From: Fen-178 sp049516835
GTDB taxonomy: Bacteria > Acidobacteriota > Terriglobia > Bryobacterales > Bryobacteraceae
Length of the DNA: 64,000 nucleotides
NCBI GenBank assembly: GCA_049516835.1
Contig: JBEKSR010000035.1
Coordinates: 1 to 64,000, forward strand
Direction of reading: 5' to 3'
Shown here: positions 41,080 through 49,843 of the stretch, piece after piece
Position numbering within the stretch: the stretch's first letter is position 1
Layout: each line of letters starts with the position of its first letter
The notes under the pieces: generated by a model
Database searches by the model: none
What the model saw: only the letters and a program-made list of their open reading frames with translations
What the model was told of the DNA's origin: nothing
Translations under genes and position numbers: made by a program

Positions 41080-42813
41080 ATGCCTGCCCGTGCTCCATCG
41101 CCGCCGCGAACGCGCTTTGGCAGCTTTGAGTTGGACCTGGCCTCAGGGGAACTCTCCAAAGACGGTCAGAAACGAGCACTTCCGCCGAAGGCCTTTGAAG
41201 TGCTCAAGGCCTTGCTCGAGCGGCCCGGCGAAGTTGTCACGCGGGAGGAATTGCGAGGGAGGCTTTGGGCTGCCGATACCTTCGTTGAGTTCGACGACAG
41301 CCTGAACCACGCGGTCAAGAAACTCCGGCAGGCGCTAGGAGACTCGGCCGAGGATCCCGAGTTCATCGAGACCCTGCCTCGGTACGGTTACCGCCTCATC
41401 GCCTCGAGGGCCCGCGCGCCGGAACCGGGGCCGAGGATCCGGTCTCTAGCCGTGCTACCCTTGACCAATCTTTCAGATGACCCGCAGCAGGAGTACTTCG
41501 CTGACGGAATGACCGACGCCCTCATCACCGACGTATCGACGATCCGGGCAGTGAAGGTCATCTCCCGCACCTCGGTGATGCGGTACAAAGGGGCGAGGAA
41601 GCCGCTGCCGCAGATCGCGCGGGAGCTGAGAGTGGACGGAGTGATCGAGGGCACCGTTCAGCGCTCCAACGGACAGGTGCGGATTACGGTGCAGCTCATT
41701 CATGCTGCCACCGACACCCACTTGTGGGCGGGGAGCTATGAGCGCGACTTTCGGGATGTGCTGAGCTTGCAGGGCGAGGTGGCCCGGGCCGTGGCGCGGG
41801 AGATCAAGGCTGCGCTGACACCGGAGGAAGCAACCCGCTTGGTCTCCGCCCGCCCAGTCTCTTCTGCGGCCTACGAGGCCGATCTTAAGGGGCAGTTTCA
41901 TTGGTACAAGCTTTCTCCAGGGCACCTGGATAGAGCCCTCAGCTATTTTCAACTCGCCTTGGAAGAGGACCCCAACTACGCGCTGGCGCACGTAGGAATC
42001 GCCAACGTCTGGCTGGCGCGGGGCGATGCCGGATTCATGCCGCCCGGTGAGGCGTTTCCGAAAGCGAGAGCGGCCGTCTTGAGAGCTCTGGAGCTTGATG
42101 GGGAGCTCGCCGAAGGTCACATCGCTCTCGCCAATGTCACGGCGCTCTACGACCGGGATTGGCCCGCCGGCGAGCGCGAATTCCGGCGCGCTATCGAGCT
42201 CAATCCCAACAGTGCGGATGGTCATTTCATGTACGCCGACTTTCTGATCTCGATGAAACGTACGGAGGAGTGGGCGGTCGAGATGCAACGAGTTCTGGAC
42301 CTGGACCCCCTAAACCCCTTTTTTCAGTGTTTCTATGGGTGGCACCTGGTGTACCTCCACCAGTGCGACGACGCTATCTTGCACTTCCGTGAGGCTCTTG
42401 CAGCCGACCCGGGTTTTTCGTCGGCGCACATGGGGCTTTGGGGTGCCCTCTACAGGAAGGGAATGCATGAGGACGCTCTGGCGGAAGCCGGGAAGTTCTT
42501 TGCCGTTCTGGGCGACCATGAAGTAGAAAATGCCCTGAGGCGCGGCTATGCGGAGGGTGGCTACTCGAGAGCGATGCACTTCGGGGCGGAGATGCTGGCA
42601 AAGCGTTCCAGGCAATGCCACGTTCCGGGTGTGCGCATTGCACGATTGTATGCCCACGCGGGAGAGAACGATCAGGCGATGGAATGGCTGCAAAGCGCCT
42701 TTGAGCAGCGTGAAACGCCCTTGATGCATCTCAGCGTAGCCTGGGATTGGGACGCCCTGCGCGACGACCCACGCTTCCGGGATTTGCTGCGTCATGTCGG
42801 CTTGCCGGAATGA
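41080..42813 (+). CDS. CadC-like winged-helix regulator with TPR domain
   Basis: About 577 residues. The N-terminal OmpR/PhoB-type winged helix (FGSFELDLASGELSKDGQKR ... LPPKAFEVLKALLERPGEVV ... DDSLNHAVKKLRQALGD ... IETLPRYGYRLIA; ~10-105) is followed by an adenylate-cyclase-associated/TolB-N-like segment (LAVLPLTNLSDDPQQEYFAD, LITDVSTIRAVKVISRTSVM; ~120-250). TPR repeats follow to the C-terminus (ALSYFQLALEEDPNYALAHV ...). No membrane helix is seen, so it is cytoplasmic. GTG at 41059 is an alternative start; ATG at 41080 has GGAGGCGG about 11 nt upstream. Confidence 0.88.
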   Translation: MPARAPSPPRTRFGSFELDLASGELSKDGQKRALPPKAFEVLKALLERPGEVVTREELRGRLWAADTFVEFDDSLNHAVKKLRQALGDSAEDPEFIETLPRYGYRLIASRARAPEPGPRIRSLAVLPLTNLSDDPQQEYFADGMTDALITDVSTIRAVKVISRTSVMRYKGARKPLPQIARELRVDGVIEGTVQRSNGQVRITVQLIHAATDTHLWAGSYERDFRDVLSLQGEVARAVAREIKAALTPEEATRLVSARPVSSAAYEADLKGQFHWYKLSPGHLDRALSYFQLALEEDPNYALAHVGIANVWLARGDAGFMPPGEAFPKARAAVLRALELDGELAEGHIALANVTALYDRDWPAGEREFRRAIELNPNSADGHFMYADFLISMKRTEEWAVEMQRVLDLDPLNPFFQCFYGWHLVYLHQCDDAILHFREALAADPGFSSAHMGLWGALYRKGMHEDALAEAGKFFAVLGDHEVENALRRGYAEGGYSRAMHFGAEMLAKRSRQCHVPGVRIARLYAHAGENDQAMEWLQSAFEQRETPLMHLSVAWDWDALRDDPRFRDLLRHVGLPE

Positions 42814-42867
42814 CGGGTGGCCGGTAAGTCCATGTGGGCTTATCGGAAAGTGCCCCACTCAGTACGA

Positions 42868-43977
42868 TTAGCGAACACCATTGTCTTCAGGACGGATCGC
42901 ACTAACCGGGCGGAGGATCGCAAGGCCGATCTGCCCGTGCAGATTCTCATCGGGCGAGGCGACGTCGCCGCCGCCGAACCAGACGCGGATGACGCCGCCG
43001 GCCACTTCCACCGTGGGGTCGCAGACGACCTTCGCATCCCACGGCTGGCTGCCGGCGAAGACTATGGGGAGCTTCCGCCAGTGGACGCCGTCGGTGGAGC
43101 GCGCCAGACCCAGACGGCGGTTCTCGGCGGTGTCGCGGCCGGTGTAGAGCATCCAGTAGAAACCGTGCGAATTCCATACGGCCGGCTCGCCAAGACCGTT
43201 TTCGTCGAACGCGCCGGCGCCGCCCAGTTCCAGGACCGGGTTGGCGCGGAGCTTCTCCCAGCGGACACCGTCCGTGGAACGCGCGACGCCGAGGCGCTGG
43301 CGACGAGCGCGGTCCTGGCCGAGATAGAAGAGATAGAAATACGGCTCGATGCGAACCACGCAGGGGTCGGCCACGCCGTATTCGTCCCAGCTTCCGTACG
43401 GACCCGGCTCGAGCACTGGTTTCGGCTCTTTGCGCCAGGAGTGAGTATCCGCAGCGCGAGCCAGGCCGATGCGGGGCCTCTCCCTCGGGCCGGCCTGATA
43501 CCAGTACCAGCATTGGTTTTCATACACGAGCGCGGAGCCGTTGGCGGCGATGTAAGAGCCTTCCCAGGTTCGCGGATCGGGGGAGAGGATGACACCGAGC
43601 TTTACCCAGTGAATGCCGTCGCCAGAGGTGGCGAGGCCAGTGCGCCAGGTGCGGCCGTCGAAGCCGGAGTAGAAGTTCAGGAGGGGCCGGGGGCCGGGGG
43701 CCGGGGGCCAGGGGCCGGGGGCCAGGGGCCAGGGGCCAGGGGCCAGGGGGCGAGAGATTACGGATGGGTTGAGGACGTCGTGAGACTCCCAGGCGTCACC
43801 GCCAGTAAGCACAGGCTCCGGCTGCGCTTCAAAGGCGAACGTCATATTGGGATCGCCGCCCGAAACCGGCGGCAGCGCAAAATCGGCGTAGCGCCCACAC
43901 CCCGAACAGGCGAGAAGCCCGAGGAGCAGGCATGTGGTTTCCCTGGCCCCTGGCCCCCGGCCCCCGGCCCCTGTCAT
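42868..43977 (-). CDS. beta-propeller lipoprotein (GH43/GH32-like fold), substrate unknown
   Basis: A 369-residue protein with a leader ending in a lipobox-like LLACSGCG. The body shows propeller blades repeating GxARSTDGxxW (RTGLATSGDGIHWVKLG, RRQRLGVARSTDGVRWEKL, ENRRLGLARSTDGVHWRKLP). These five-bladed proteins are often annotated glycoside hydrolases, but no catalytic triad can be assigned with confidence. Residues ~76-100 are a 7-residue repeat (PLAPGPW) encoded by a heptanucleotide satellite, and the start MTGAGGRGPGAR comes from an inverted copy of the same satellite. The ATG overlaps the kinase stop by 4 nt. Confidence 0.65.
   Translation of the reverse strand: MTGAGGRGPGARETTCLLLGLLACSGCGRYADFALPPVSGGDPNMTFAFEAQPEPVLTGGDAWESHDVLNPSVISRPLAPGPWPLAPGPWPPAPGPRPLLNFYSGFDGRTWRTGLATSGDGIHWVKLGVILSPDPRTWEGSYIAANGSALVYENQCWYWYQAGPRERPRIGLARAADTHSWRKEPKPVLEPGPYGSWDEYGVADPCVVRIEPYFYLFYLGQDRARRQRLGVARSTDGVRWEKLRANPVLELGGAGAFDENGLGEPAVWNSHGFYWMLYTGRDTAENRRLGLARSTDGVHWRKLPIVFAGSQPWDAKVVCDPTVEVAGGVIRVWFGGGDVASPDENLHGQIGLAILRPVSAIRPEDNGVR
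43683..43750. repeat. heptanucleotide tandem repeat GGGGCCR within a gene
   Basis: About nine units of GGGGCCG/GGGGCCA in 68 bp. An inverted run of the same unit (CCCCTGG/CCCCCGG) lies at about 43941-43973. Three units make 21 nt, so the array stays in frame as a 7-residue repeat. Confidence 0.8.
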
Positions 43978-45113
43978 TGTAAGGGTATCCGAAACTTCAA
44001 ACCGGCGCCGCGGCCGGGGTGCGATTCCAGTTGCAGGTCCGCATTCAGAGAGCGCGCGCGCCGCTTGAGACTGGCGGGGCCCAGCCGCAGCATTTCGAGC
44101 TCTTCCAGCGTGTATGTTCCGGCGAAGTTGAAACCGTGGCCGTTGTCGTCGACCGAAATCTCGAGGCCGCGATCGGTTTTCTCCATGGTCACGGCCACGC
44201 GCGTGGCGCCGGCATGCTTCTGGACGTTATGCAGCGCTTCGCGAAGCATCTGCAACACCTCGGCGGTCACTTCCTGCGGCAGCCCGACGGGGGTATTGGT
44301 TCCCAGAAACGTCACCGGAATGCCGCTTTCCTTTTGGAAGGATTCGGCGGTGCGCCGGGCGGTGGCCACCAGGCTGGCGCCATCCATGTCCACCGGACGC
44401 ATGCTGTGGAGGAATACCCGCAGGTCGCGGATTTGGGATTGCGCCAGCGTCTGCAACTCCATGAGGTCCTGCATGCCCGCATGGAAGTCGCGCTCGAGAA
44501 GCTTGCGCAGGATCTCGAGGCGCATTTGCAGACTGATGAAGCTCTGCAGCGGGCCATCGTGGAAGTCCGACGCGATTCGCTGGCGCTCCGCCTCGCGGGC
44601 TTTCTCCGCGCCCTTTTGCACTTCTCCCAACTTTTCGTTCAATTGCTCGATGCGGGCGTTCCGGCGGCGTTTGTGGACCGCGTAACCACAGGTCAGGGCG
44701 CCGGCCACAAGTACACCCCGGGTGCCGTCATAAGGGAGTACAGCGCAGAAGACCGCGGCGACGGCCACAACCATCGCCACTTCCACGGGCCCGTAAAACG
44801 CCAAAGCTTCGGCCAGAAGATAAAAGAAGAAAACGGAAGCCTGCCATAGGCGGTCGCCGCCGAAGCTGACCAGGGCCAGGAAGTAAACCGCGTCGCAGAA
44901 CAGGGCCAGCAGGCCCATCAGGCCGCCCGGCCTGATGCCGCGGACCGCCACGACGAGGCTGAGGACCAGGTACAGCACCAGCAAGCCATAGAAAACCACA
45001 AACGGAGCCACGTGCAAGGGGTAAAAGTAGCTGATGCCCAGGGTGGCGGCCACCAGCAAGACCCGCACCCATGCAATCTGACGCGGCCAGTCGAACTTCA
45101 GTGGAAACGGCAC
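43974..45113 (-). CDS. membrane sensor histidine kinase (HisKA_3 / NarL-partner type)
   Basis: About 379 residues with five to six N-terminal membrane helices (residues ~20-150), a basic linker with coiled coil (KRRRNARIEQLNEKLGEVQK), a HisKA_3 dimerisation motif with the phospho-His (ERQRIASDFHDGPLQSFISL), and an HATPase domain (LREALHNVQKHAGATRV N-box; DNGHGFN G-box). GTG at 45113 is preferred, 4 nt after the upstream stop and with GGAAGTG in front; an ATG at 45158 would overlap that gene by 41 nt. No response regulator is seen nearby. Confidence 0.88.
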   Translation of the reverse strand: MPFPLKFDWPRQIAWVRVLLVAATLGISYFYPLHVAPFVVFYGLLVLYLVLSLVVAVRGIRPGGLMGLLALFCDAVYFLALVSFGGDRLWQASVFFFYLLAEALAFYGPVEVAMVVAVAAVFCAVLPYDGTRGVLVAGALTCGYAVHKRRRNARIEQLNEKLGEVQKGAEKAREAERQRIASDFHDGPLQSFISLQMRLEILRKLLERDFHAGMQDLMELQTLAQSQIRDLRVFLHSMRPVDMDGASLVATARRTAESFQKESGIPVTFLGTNTPVGLPQEVTAEVLQMLREALHNVQKHAGATRVAVTMEKTDRGLEISVDDNGHGFNFAGTYTLEELEMLRLGPASLKRRARSLNADLQLESHPGRGAGLKFRIPLQ

Positions 45114-45117
45114 GTAA

Positions 45118-45654
45118 TCACTTCCGATAGAGATAGAGGGCGTGGCTGCGGCCCTCACCGTCGTCGGCGACGTTTTCGACCTTTTCGGGCGTCCAGTTGC
45201 GGAACTCGAAATCGTGAGCCACTACACGAGCGCCTTTCTTCAATTGCTTGTCCAGCAGCGGCTGGACCTTGGTATTGACTGGGTCCGGCAGGAGGTAAAC
45301 GGTGACCAGGTCCGCAGAGTTGTAGTTCTGCTTGAGGAGATCGCCATTGACGATGTGGGCGTTTCTTTCCAGTCCGAGCTTGCGGATCTTTTCGGTGCTC
45401 TGCCTCCAGAGGTCGGCGTCCAACTCCACGCCCACGGCCTCGGCATGGAACTTCTGGGCAGCCATGATGACGATGCGGCCATCGCCGGAGCCCAAGTCGA
45501 AGACCTTCTCACCGGCCTTGAGGCCGCCCAACCGGAGCATCTTCTCGACGATGGTTTCCGGCGTGGGATAGTAGGGCGCGAGCTTCTCGGCGTCCGTGTC
45601 TTGCGCCGCCAGCGGGGCGCAACAGAGCATGGCAAGCAGGCAGAGTCTCGGCAT
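45118..45654 (-). CDS. class I SAM-dependent methyltransferase with signal peptide
   Basis: A 178-residue protein. The SAM motif DLGSGDGRIVIMAA (~residues 53-66), VGVELDADL and a post-motif VVAHDFEFRNW place it with DOT1-like/small-molecule methyltransferases. Oddly, it begins MPRLCLLAMLCCAPLAAQ, a clear Sec leader, although SAM is cytoplasmic. Either the leader is an uncleaved anchor or the annotated start is too early, but no good internal start is seen. It lies 4 nt before the kinase gene. Confidence 0.8.
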   Translation of the reverse strand: MPRLCLLAMLCCAPLAAQDTDAEKLAPYYPTPETIVEKMLRLGGLKAGEKVFDLGSGDGRIVIMAAQKFHAEAVGVELDADLWRQSTEKIRKLGLERNAHIVNGDLLKQNYNSADLVTVYLLPDPVNTKVQPLLDKQLKKGARVVAHDFEFRNWTPEKVENVADDGEGRSHALYLYRK

Positions 45655-45701
45655 AACTCTTACGTCAGTCGGACCGTAAACAATTTACCACCGATTGCAG
45701 T

Positions 45702-45784
45702 GTAGCGCCGGGGGCCACCGGCGGTTTTTCGTGGGCACCCAAGAACACCGGTGGCAAGGGGGCGCCCTGTGGGCCCGGCGCTAC
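45702..45784. repeat. palindromic repeat, family B, full element
   Basis: An 83-bp inverted repeat bounded by GTAGCGCCGGG (45702-45712) and CCCGGCGCTAC (45774-45784), perfect 11-bp ends, with inner CCACCGGCGG / CACCGGTGG arms. A 40-bp copy of its right half lies inside the ThDP gene at 36965-37004. It lies between two minus-strand genes. Confidence 0.8.
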
Positions 45785-45895
45785 TTTTCCACGCGACTGT
45801 GGAAAAGCCTGTGAAAATGTGCCCGGCCGGCGGCGAAAGATGTCGCTTCGTAACGGGTTTGTGACATTCTGCACCGGAATTCAGCAATTCGCAAT

Positions 45896-46510
45896 TCAGA
45901 TCCAGACCTTTTCGAGGGGCAGACCGCGCTTGCAGAGTGCGCACTCGGCGCCGGCAGCATAGTAGCGGGCCTCCAGTTTGGCCAGATAGTACAGCGGGAG
46001 AGCGCCGAAACCGACGGTCTGCGGCGTCGGCTGGTAGATGATCACCGCCAGCCCAACCACGGTGGCTCCGCGCGATTCCAAAAGCGTTTTCAGCTCCGCG
46101 AGCTTGGCGCCGGTGCGCAGGATATCGTCCACAATGACCACCTGCTCGCCGGCCCTGGGCTCCAGGTACTGGCGGAAACGGAGCGGCTCGGCCTCGTGCT
46201 GGCGTTCGGCCCAATAGACCTGTTTGGCGCGCATCGCCTCGCACACGCCGTAGGCCACCGGCAGGCCGCCGGTCATCGGCGTGACTATGGAGAGCTGCGG
46301 CACGATGGCCCGAATTTCGGGGTTGGCGCGCAACAGCCGGCTCAGCCCCACCGACAACATGCGCTGATGCTGGTAGTAGCGCATGGCCAGCGGGACCTGG
46401 AGATACTCGTTGGAATGCAAACCCGTAGGGTATTCGAAATGGCCGTCGCGCAGAGCGCCGGTTTCGCGCAGCACGGCGACGACCTCCTCTTGAGTCGGAA
46501 TGAGGTGCAT
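45896..46510 (-). CDS. pyrE: orotate phosphoribosyltransferase-like protein
   Basis: Type I phosphoribosyltransferase, 204 residues, with the PRPP-binding loop VVIVDDILRTGAKLAEL and ALRDGHFEYPTGLHSNEYLQ near the N-terminus, as in OPRTs. A C-terminal CALCKRGLPLEKVW is found in the long OPRT-like group. The ATG at 46510 has AAAGGG 6-7 nt before it; an upstream frame overlaps the sugar transferase and is rejected. Probably makes OMP for pyrimidine synthesis; a different purine/pyrimidine specificity is possible. 11 nt after the glycosyltransferase gene. Confidence 0.82.
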   Translation of the reverse strand: MHLIPTQEEVVAVLRETGALRDGHFEYPTGLHSNEYLQVPLAMRYYQHQRMLSVGLSRLLRANPEIRAIVPQLSIVTPMTGGLPVAYGVCEAMRAKQVYWAERQHEAEPLRFRQYLEPRAGEQVVIVDDILRTGAKLAELKTLLESRGATVVGLAVIIYQPTPQTVGFGALPLYYLAKLEARYYAAGAECALCKRGLPLEKVWI

Positions 46511-46521
46511 AAGGGACCCTT

Positions 46522-47934
46522 TCAGTTGGCGCCGTGCCCGATGAGCACGCGGGGGATGGTGCGCAGCAGAATCTTCCAATCCAGCGCCAGCGACCAATTA
46601 TCAATGTACTGCATATCCAGCTTCATCCAGGTTTCGAAATCGACGTTATCGCGACCGGAAATGGCCCACAGGCAGGTGAGACCGGGGCGCATACGCAGGC
46701 GGCGGCGCTGCCAGCGCTGGTACCGGTCGACTTCGCCGGGAACCGCCGGACGCGGTCCCACCAGCGACATGTCGCCGCGCAGCACGTTCCATAACTGCGG
46801 CCACTCGTCGATGGAGAACTTCCGCAGGTAGCGGCCGATGGAGGTCAGCCGCGGGTCATGCGGAATCTTGAAGACCGTCTCGCGGGTGTTGAGGTGCTCG
46901 AGGGCGGGCCGGAGCTCCTCGGCGTTCCGGCACATGGAGCGGAACTTGTAGAACAGGAAGCGGCGGCCATTCAAGCCGCAGCGCACCTGGCGAAAGATTA
47001 CGGGGCCGGGCGAAGTGAGCCGGATCAGAATCGAAATGGCCGCCATGAAGGGCGCCAGCACCACGAGGCCCGCGGCGGCGATGGCGATATCGATGGCGCG
47101 CTTCACCAGCAGGCGGATCTCGTCGTAGGGGGCGGCGGTAAAGGTCAGCAGGGGGGTCGAGCCGAAGCGGTCGAGCGAGACCGTGCTGTTGACGTGCGGA
47201 AAGAAATCCACGGCCACGCGGGTGCGCACGCCTTCCTCATCGCAGAGCAGGAAAACCTCTTCCAGGTTGGCGAGGCTCTCGCTGCCCACGGCGAAGATGA
47301 TCTCGTCCACCACGTGCTGCCGCAGAATGGAGGGCAACTCGCCGATGGGCTGGACTTTGTAGAGGGAACCGAGGGCTATCTCAGAGGGTGCGTTCTCTAA
47401 TTGTTCGCTCAGGAAGCCGCGCAGGCGGACGCCGTATTCCGCGGACAGCTCGAGCGCCTCCGCCATGCGGATGGCGCGCTCCCCGGTTCCCACCACCATC
47501 ACGTAATGCGGCGCGGCGAACTCGCGGCGGATCACTCCTACCACGCGCCCGGCTGTAAGCCGAAACAGCAGCAGCAGAACCCAGGCGTAGGCGGAGAACA
47601 GGCCCAGGAAGAAGCGGCTGAGGTCCAGGCGCAGGACGTACTCGAACAACACCAGGCACAGTGCGCCATAAGCGCACTGGCACACGGTATCGCGCAAAAT
47701 CACGCGGGGGTGCCCGGAATGGAGCTTTTCGTAAATCCCGAGCCACAGCCCGATGGTGACCCAGGCGACCAGCGCGAACCCCAGAACCAGGGCCTTGCGC
47801 TCGACGGTCAGATAGAAGGTGTGTTCCAGATGCAGGACAGCGCGCGTCTGGTAAGCCGCCTGGAAGGCCAGCGCAGCCAGGATGATGTCGGATAGTCCGA
47901 ACAAAACACGGGCTTTACGCGGGCGAGTGAACAT
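46522..47934 (-). CDS. exopolysaccharide polyprenyl-phosphate sugar-1-phosphate transferase
   Basis: A 470-residue polyisoprenyl-phosphate hexose-1-phosphate transferase (WbaP/CpsE type). Four N-terminal helices come first (~15-125), then a CoA-binding-like Rossmann domain (YVMVVGTGERAIRMAEALEL). After one further helix the catalytic domain follows, with FYKFRSMCRNAEEL, GRYLRKFSIDEWPQLWNVL and RGDMSLVGPRPAVPGE. It loads the first sugar onto undecaprenyl phosphate at the inner membrane and so starts an exopolysaccharide. A TATCCT box lies 8 nt before the ATG with no Shine-Dalgarno sequence. Confidence 0.93.
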   Translation of the reverse strand: MFTRPRKARVLFGLSDIILAALAFQAAYQTRAVLHLEHTFYLTVERKALVLGFALVAWVTIGLWLGIYEKLHSGHPRVILRDTVCQCAYGALCLVLFEYVLRLDLSRFFLGLFSAYAWVLLLLFRLTAGRVVGVIRREFAAPHYVMVVGTGERAIRMAEALELSAEYGVRLRGFLSEQLENAPSEIALGSLYKVQPIGELPSILRQHVVDEIIFAVGSESLANLEEVFLLCDEEGVRTRVAVDFFPHVNSTVSLDRFGSTPLLTFTAAPYDEIRLLVKRAIDIAIAAAGLVVLAPFMAAISILIRLTSPGPVIFRQVRCGLNGRRFLFYKFRSMCRNAEELRPALEHLNTRETVFKIPHDPRLTSIGRYLRKFSIDEWPQLWNVLRGDMSLVGPRPAVPGEVDRYQRWQRRRLRMRPGLTCLWAISGRDNVDFETWMKLDMQYIDNWSLALDWKILLRTIPRVLIGHGAN

Positions 47935-47942
47935 CCGCAGTT

Positions 47943-47948
47943 AGGATA
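47943..47948 (-). promoter_or_regulatory. putative -10 box of a leaderless transcript (sugar transferase)
   Basis: TATCCT on the minus strand, 8 nt before the ATG at 47934. Confidence 0.4.
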
Positions 47949-48014
47949 GCATGGGGTGGGGAGCGTGCGCCGTGCCGCGCCGGCGGCGGGGCATTGTACA
48001 TTGGAGGCATGGAC

Positions 48015-49283
48015 ATGAACCCGTTGACTCGCAGGTCCTTGGTGAAGAACTCACTGCTGCCGCTGACGGGCATGTTGGGATTACCTTCGATCTCCGCGGC
48101 GGTCGAGCAAGCCAGCTCGCCATACCGGCGGCCCAAGCTGAAGATCACGGAAGTTCGCACCGCGGAAGTGCGCGTACACGGATACCAGGTGCATGTGCGC
48201 GTGTATACCGACCAGGGCATCGTGGGCCAGGGCGAAACCACGGATGCGGCCGAGGGCAACGTCCCGCTGATCCGGTCCTTTGGGCGCATGCTGATGGGCC
48301 AGGACCCGCTGAACATCGAGGCGGCCTTCGAGCGCATCCGCACGAGCGGGATCTTCGCGGGCGCGCAGGGCGGCCAGTACATTACGGCGCTGACGGGGGC
48401 CGAAATCGCGCTGTGGGACATCGCCGGCAAGGCCCTGGGCGTTCCCGTCTACCAGTTGCTGGGCGGCAAGGTGCGCGACCGGGTGCGCATCTACTGCGAT
48501 TCCGGCGCGCGGCGGATGACTCCGGGAGACGAAGCGTCGAAGGCGCGGATCCAGGAAATCCAGGATCTGGGCTTCACGGCCACAAAGATCGACATCGACG
48601 ACGCGCGCGATCCGGCGCGGTTCGATCGCGTGAACTGGACCGCCTCCAACGCCGAGATCGAGCACATGGTGGCGAAGGTGGCTTTCACCCGGGGGTTGTA
48701 TCCCAAGAACATCGATCTGGCGGTGGATATGCACGGACGCTACGATGCCACCTCGGGCAAGCGCGTCGCCAAGGAGTTGGAACCGTTCAAGCTGATGTGG
48801 CTGGAGGAGCCGGTACCGCCGGAGAACATCGACGCCATGCGCGACGTGCGCGCCTCCACCAGCACGCCCATCTGCTGCGGTGAGAACATTTTCCTGCGGC
48901 ACGGGTTCCGCGAGATTTTCGAGAAGCACGCCGTGGACATCATCATGCCGGATTTCCAGAAGTGCGGCGGCCTGCTGGAGGCGAGAAAGATTGCGGACAT
49001 GGCGCACACCTACTACATTCCGGTAGCGCCGCACGCGGTGACTTCGCCCATCGGCATGATGGCCACGGCGCAGGTCTGCGCGGCGATTCCCAACTTCCTG
49101 GTACAGGAATGGCACTGGATCGATTCCCCGGCGCTATGGAAGAACTGGGTGAAGGAAGGCGGGATCATCGAGAAGGGATACATCACCTTGCCGGAGCGCG
49201 CGGGCATCGGCGTGGAGATGAACGACGGCGGGGCGCGGAAAGCTCAAGTGCCGGGGACGCCGTGGTTCGAAGCGGCTAAGTAG
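48015..49283 (+). CDS. enolase-superfamily (mandelate racemase/galactonate dehydratase-like) enzyme with Tat leader
   Basis: A 422-residue member of the MR/MLE group. N-terminal capping domain (VYTDQGIVGQGETTDAAEG) and barrel with metal ligands in AVDMHGRYDA (Asp), LEEPVPPEN (Glu) and CCGENIFLRHGFRE (Glu). A catalytic-type His follows in VAPHAVTSPIG. The N-terminus NPLTRRSLVKNSLLPLTGML is a twin-arginine leader, unusual for this usually cytoplasmic family. The ATG at 48015 is chosen because GGAGG lies 7 nt before it. Probably an acid-sugar dehydratase or epimerase; the substrate is unknown. Confidence 0.86.
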   Translation: MNPLTRRSLVKNSLLPLTGMLGLPSISAAVEQASSPYRRPKLKITEVRTAEVRVHGYQVHVRVYTDQGIVGQGETTDAAEGNVPLIRSFGRMLMGQDPLNIEAAFERIRTSGIFAGAQGGQYITALTGAEIALWDIAGKALGVPVYQLLGGKVRDRVRIYCDSGARRMTPGDEASKARIQEIQDLGFTATKIDIDDARDPARFDRVNWTASNAEIEHMVAKVAFTRGLYPKNIDLAVDMHGRYDATSGKRVAKELEPFKLMWLEEPVPPENIDAMRDVRASTSTPICCGENIFLRHGFREIFEKHAVDIIMPDFQKCGGLLEARKIADMAHTYYIPVAPHAVTSPIGMMATAQVCAAIPNFLVQEWHWIDSPALWKNWVKEGGIIEKGYITLPERAGIGVEMNDGGARKAQVPGTPWFEAAK

Positions 49284-49319
49284 AGTTGAGCAGGGGCGCT
49301 ATGATGGAGAGGTACCCCT

Positions 49320-49532
49320 ATGATGTCGATCCGCCTGAGCGACGAAATGGAACGCAGGCTGTCCGATCTGGCGGCACGAACGGGCCGGACCAAGGCGTAC
49401 CACGTCCTCGAACTCATTGAAGACCATATTGACGATCTGGAAGACCGTTACCTGGCCGAAGCGCGTTTAGAAAAGCGGCGTCCCCCGCTCAGTGGCGAGC
49501 AACTTCGGAAGAACCTTGGCCTGGATCGTTGA
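49320..49532 (+). CDS. RelB/DinJ-type ribbon-helix-helix antitoxin
   Basis: A 70-residue protein: SIRLSDEMERRLSDLAARTG then RTKAYHVLELIEDHIDDLED is a classic RHH fold, with the acidic-basic tail LAEARLEKRRPPLSGEQL that binds the toxin. GGAGAGG lies 7 nt upstream of the ATG. It overlaps the RelE gene by 17 nt and probably represses its own promoter with the toxin. Confidence 0.9.
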   Translation: MMSIRLSDEMERRLSDLAARTGRTKAYHVLELIEDHIDDLEDRYLAEARLEKRRPPLSGEQLRKNLGLDR

Positions 49533-49782
49533 ATACGACCCTGAAGTCGAGAGGGACTTGCGGAAGCTCGACCGAAGCATCCAGCGGGAAATCCTCGACT
49601 ACATGGAGAGCCGAATCGCAACCGAGAGCGATCCGCGCCGTTTCGGAAAGCCGCTGCGCCACAGCAAATACGGACTCTGGCGTTATCGTGTCGGCGATTA
49701 CCGAATCATCTGCGAGATTCAGGCCAGGCGCCTGGTGGTTCTTGTAGTAGCCGTGGGGCACCGGAGAAACGTTTACGAGTGA
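49516..49782 (+). CDS. RelE/ParE-family toxin
   Basis: An 88-residue RelE-fold toxin from a TTG start (MAWIVEYDPEVERDLRKLDR), with the conserved GLWRYRVGDYRIICEIQ strand pair and the C-terminal VGHRRNVYE. An in-frame ATG at 49492 exists, but the family's N-terminus and overlap favour the TTG. Such toxins cleave mRNA at the ribosome. Unlike the PIN loci here, this pair looks complete. Confidence 0.88.
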   Translation: MAWIVEYDPEVERDLRKLDRSIQREILDYMESRIATESDPRRFGKPLRHSKYGLWRYRVGDYRIICEIQARRLVVLVVAVGHRRNVYE

Positions 49783-49843
49783 GTTCCTGGAGTTCGCCGC
49801 CGCCGTTCAGGTCGCAGTCTATCCGCGGGTGACGCTGGCCGGG

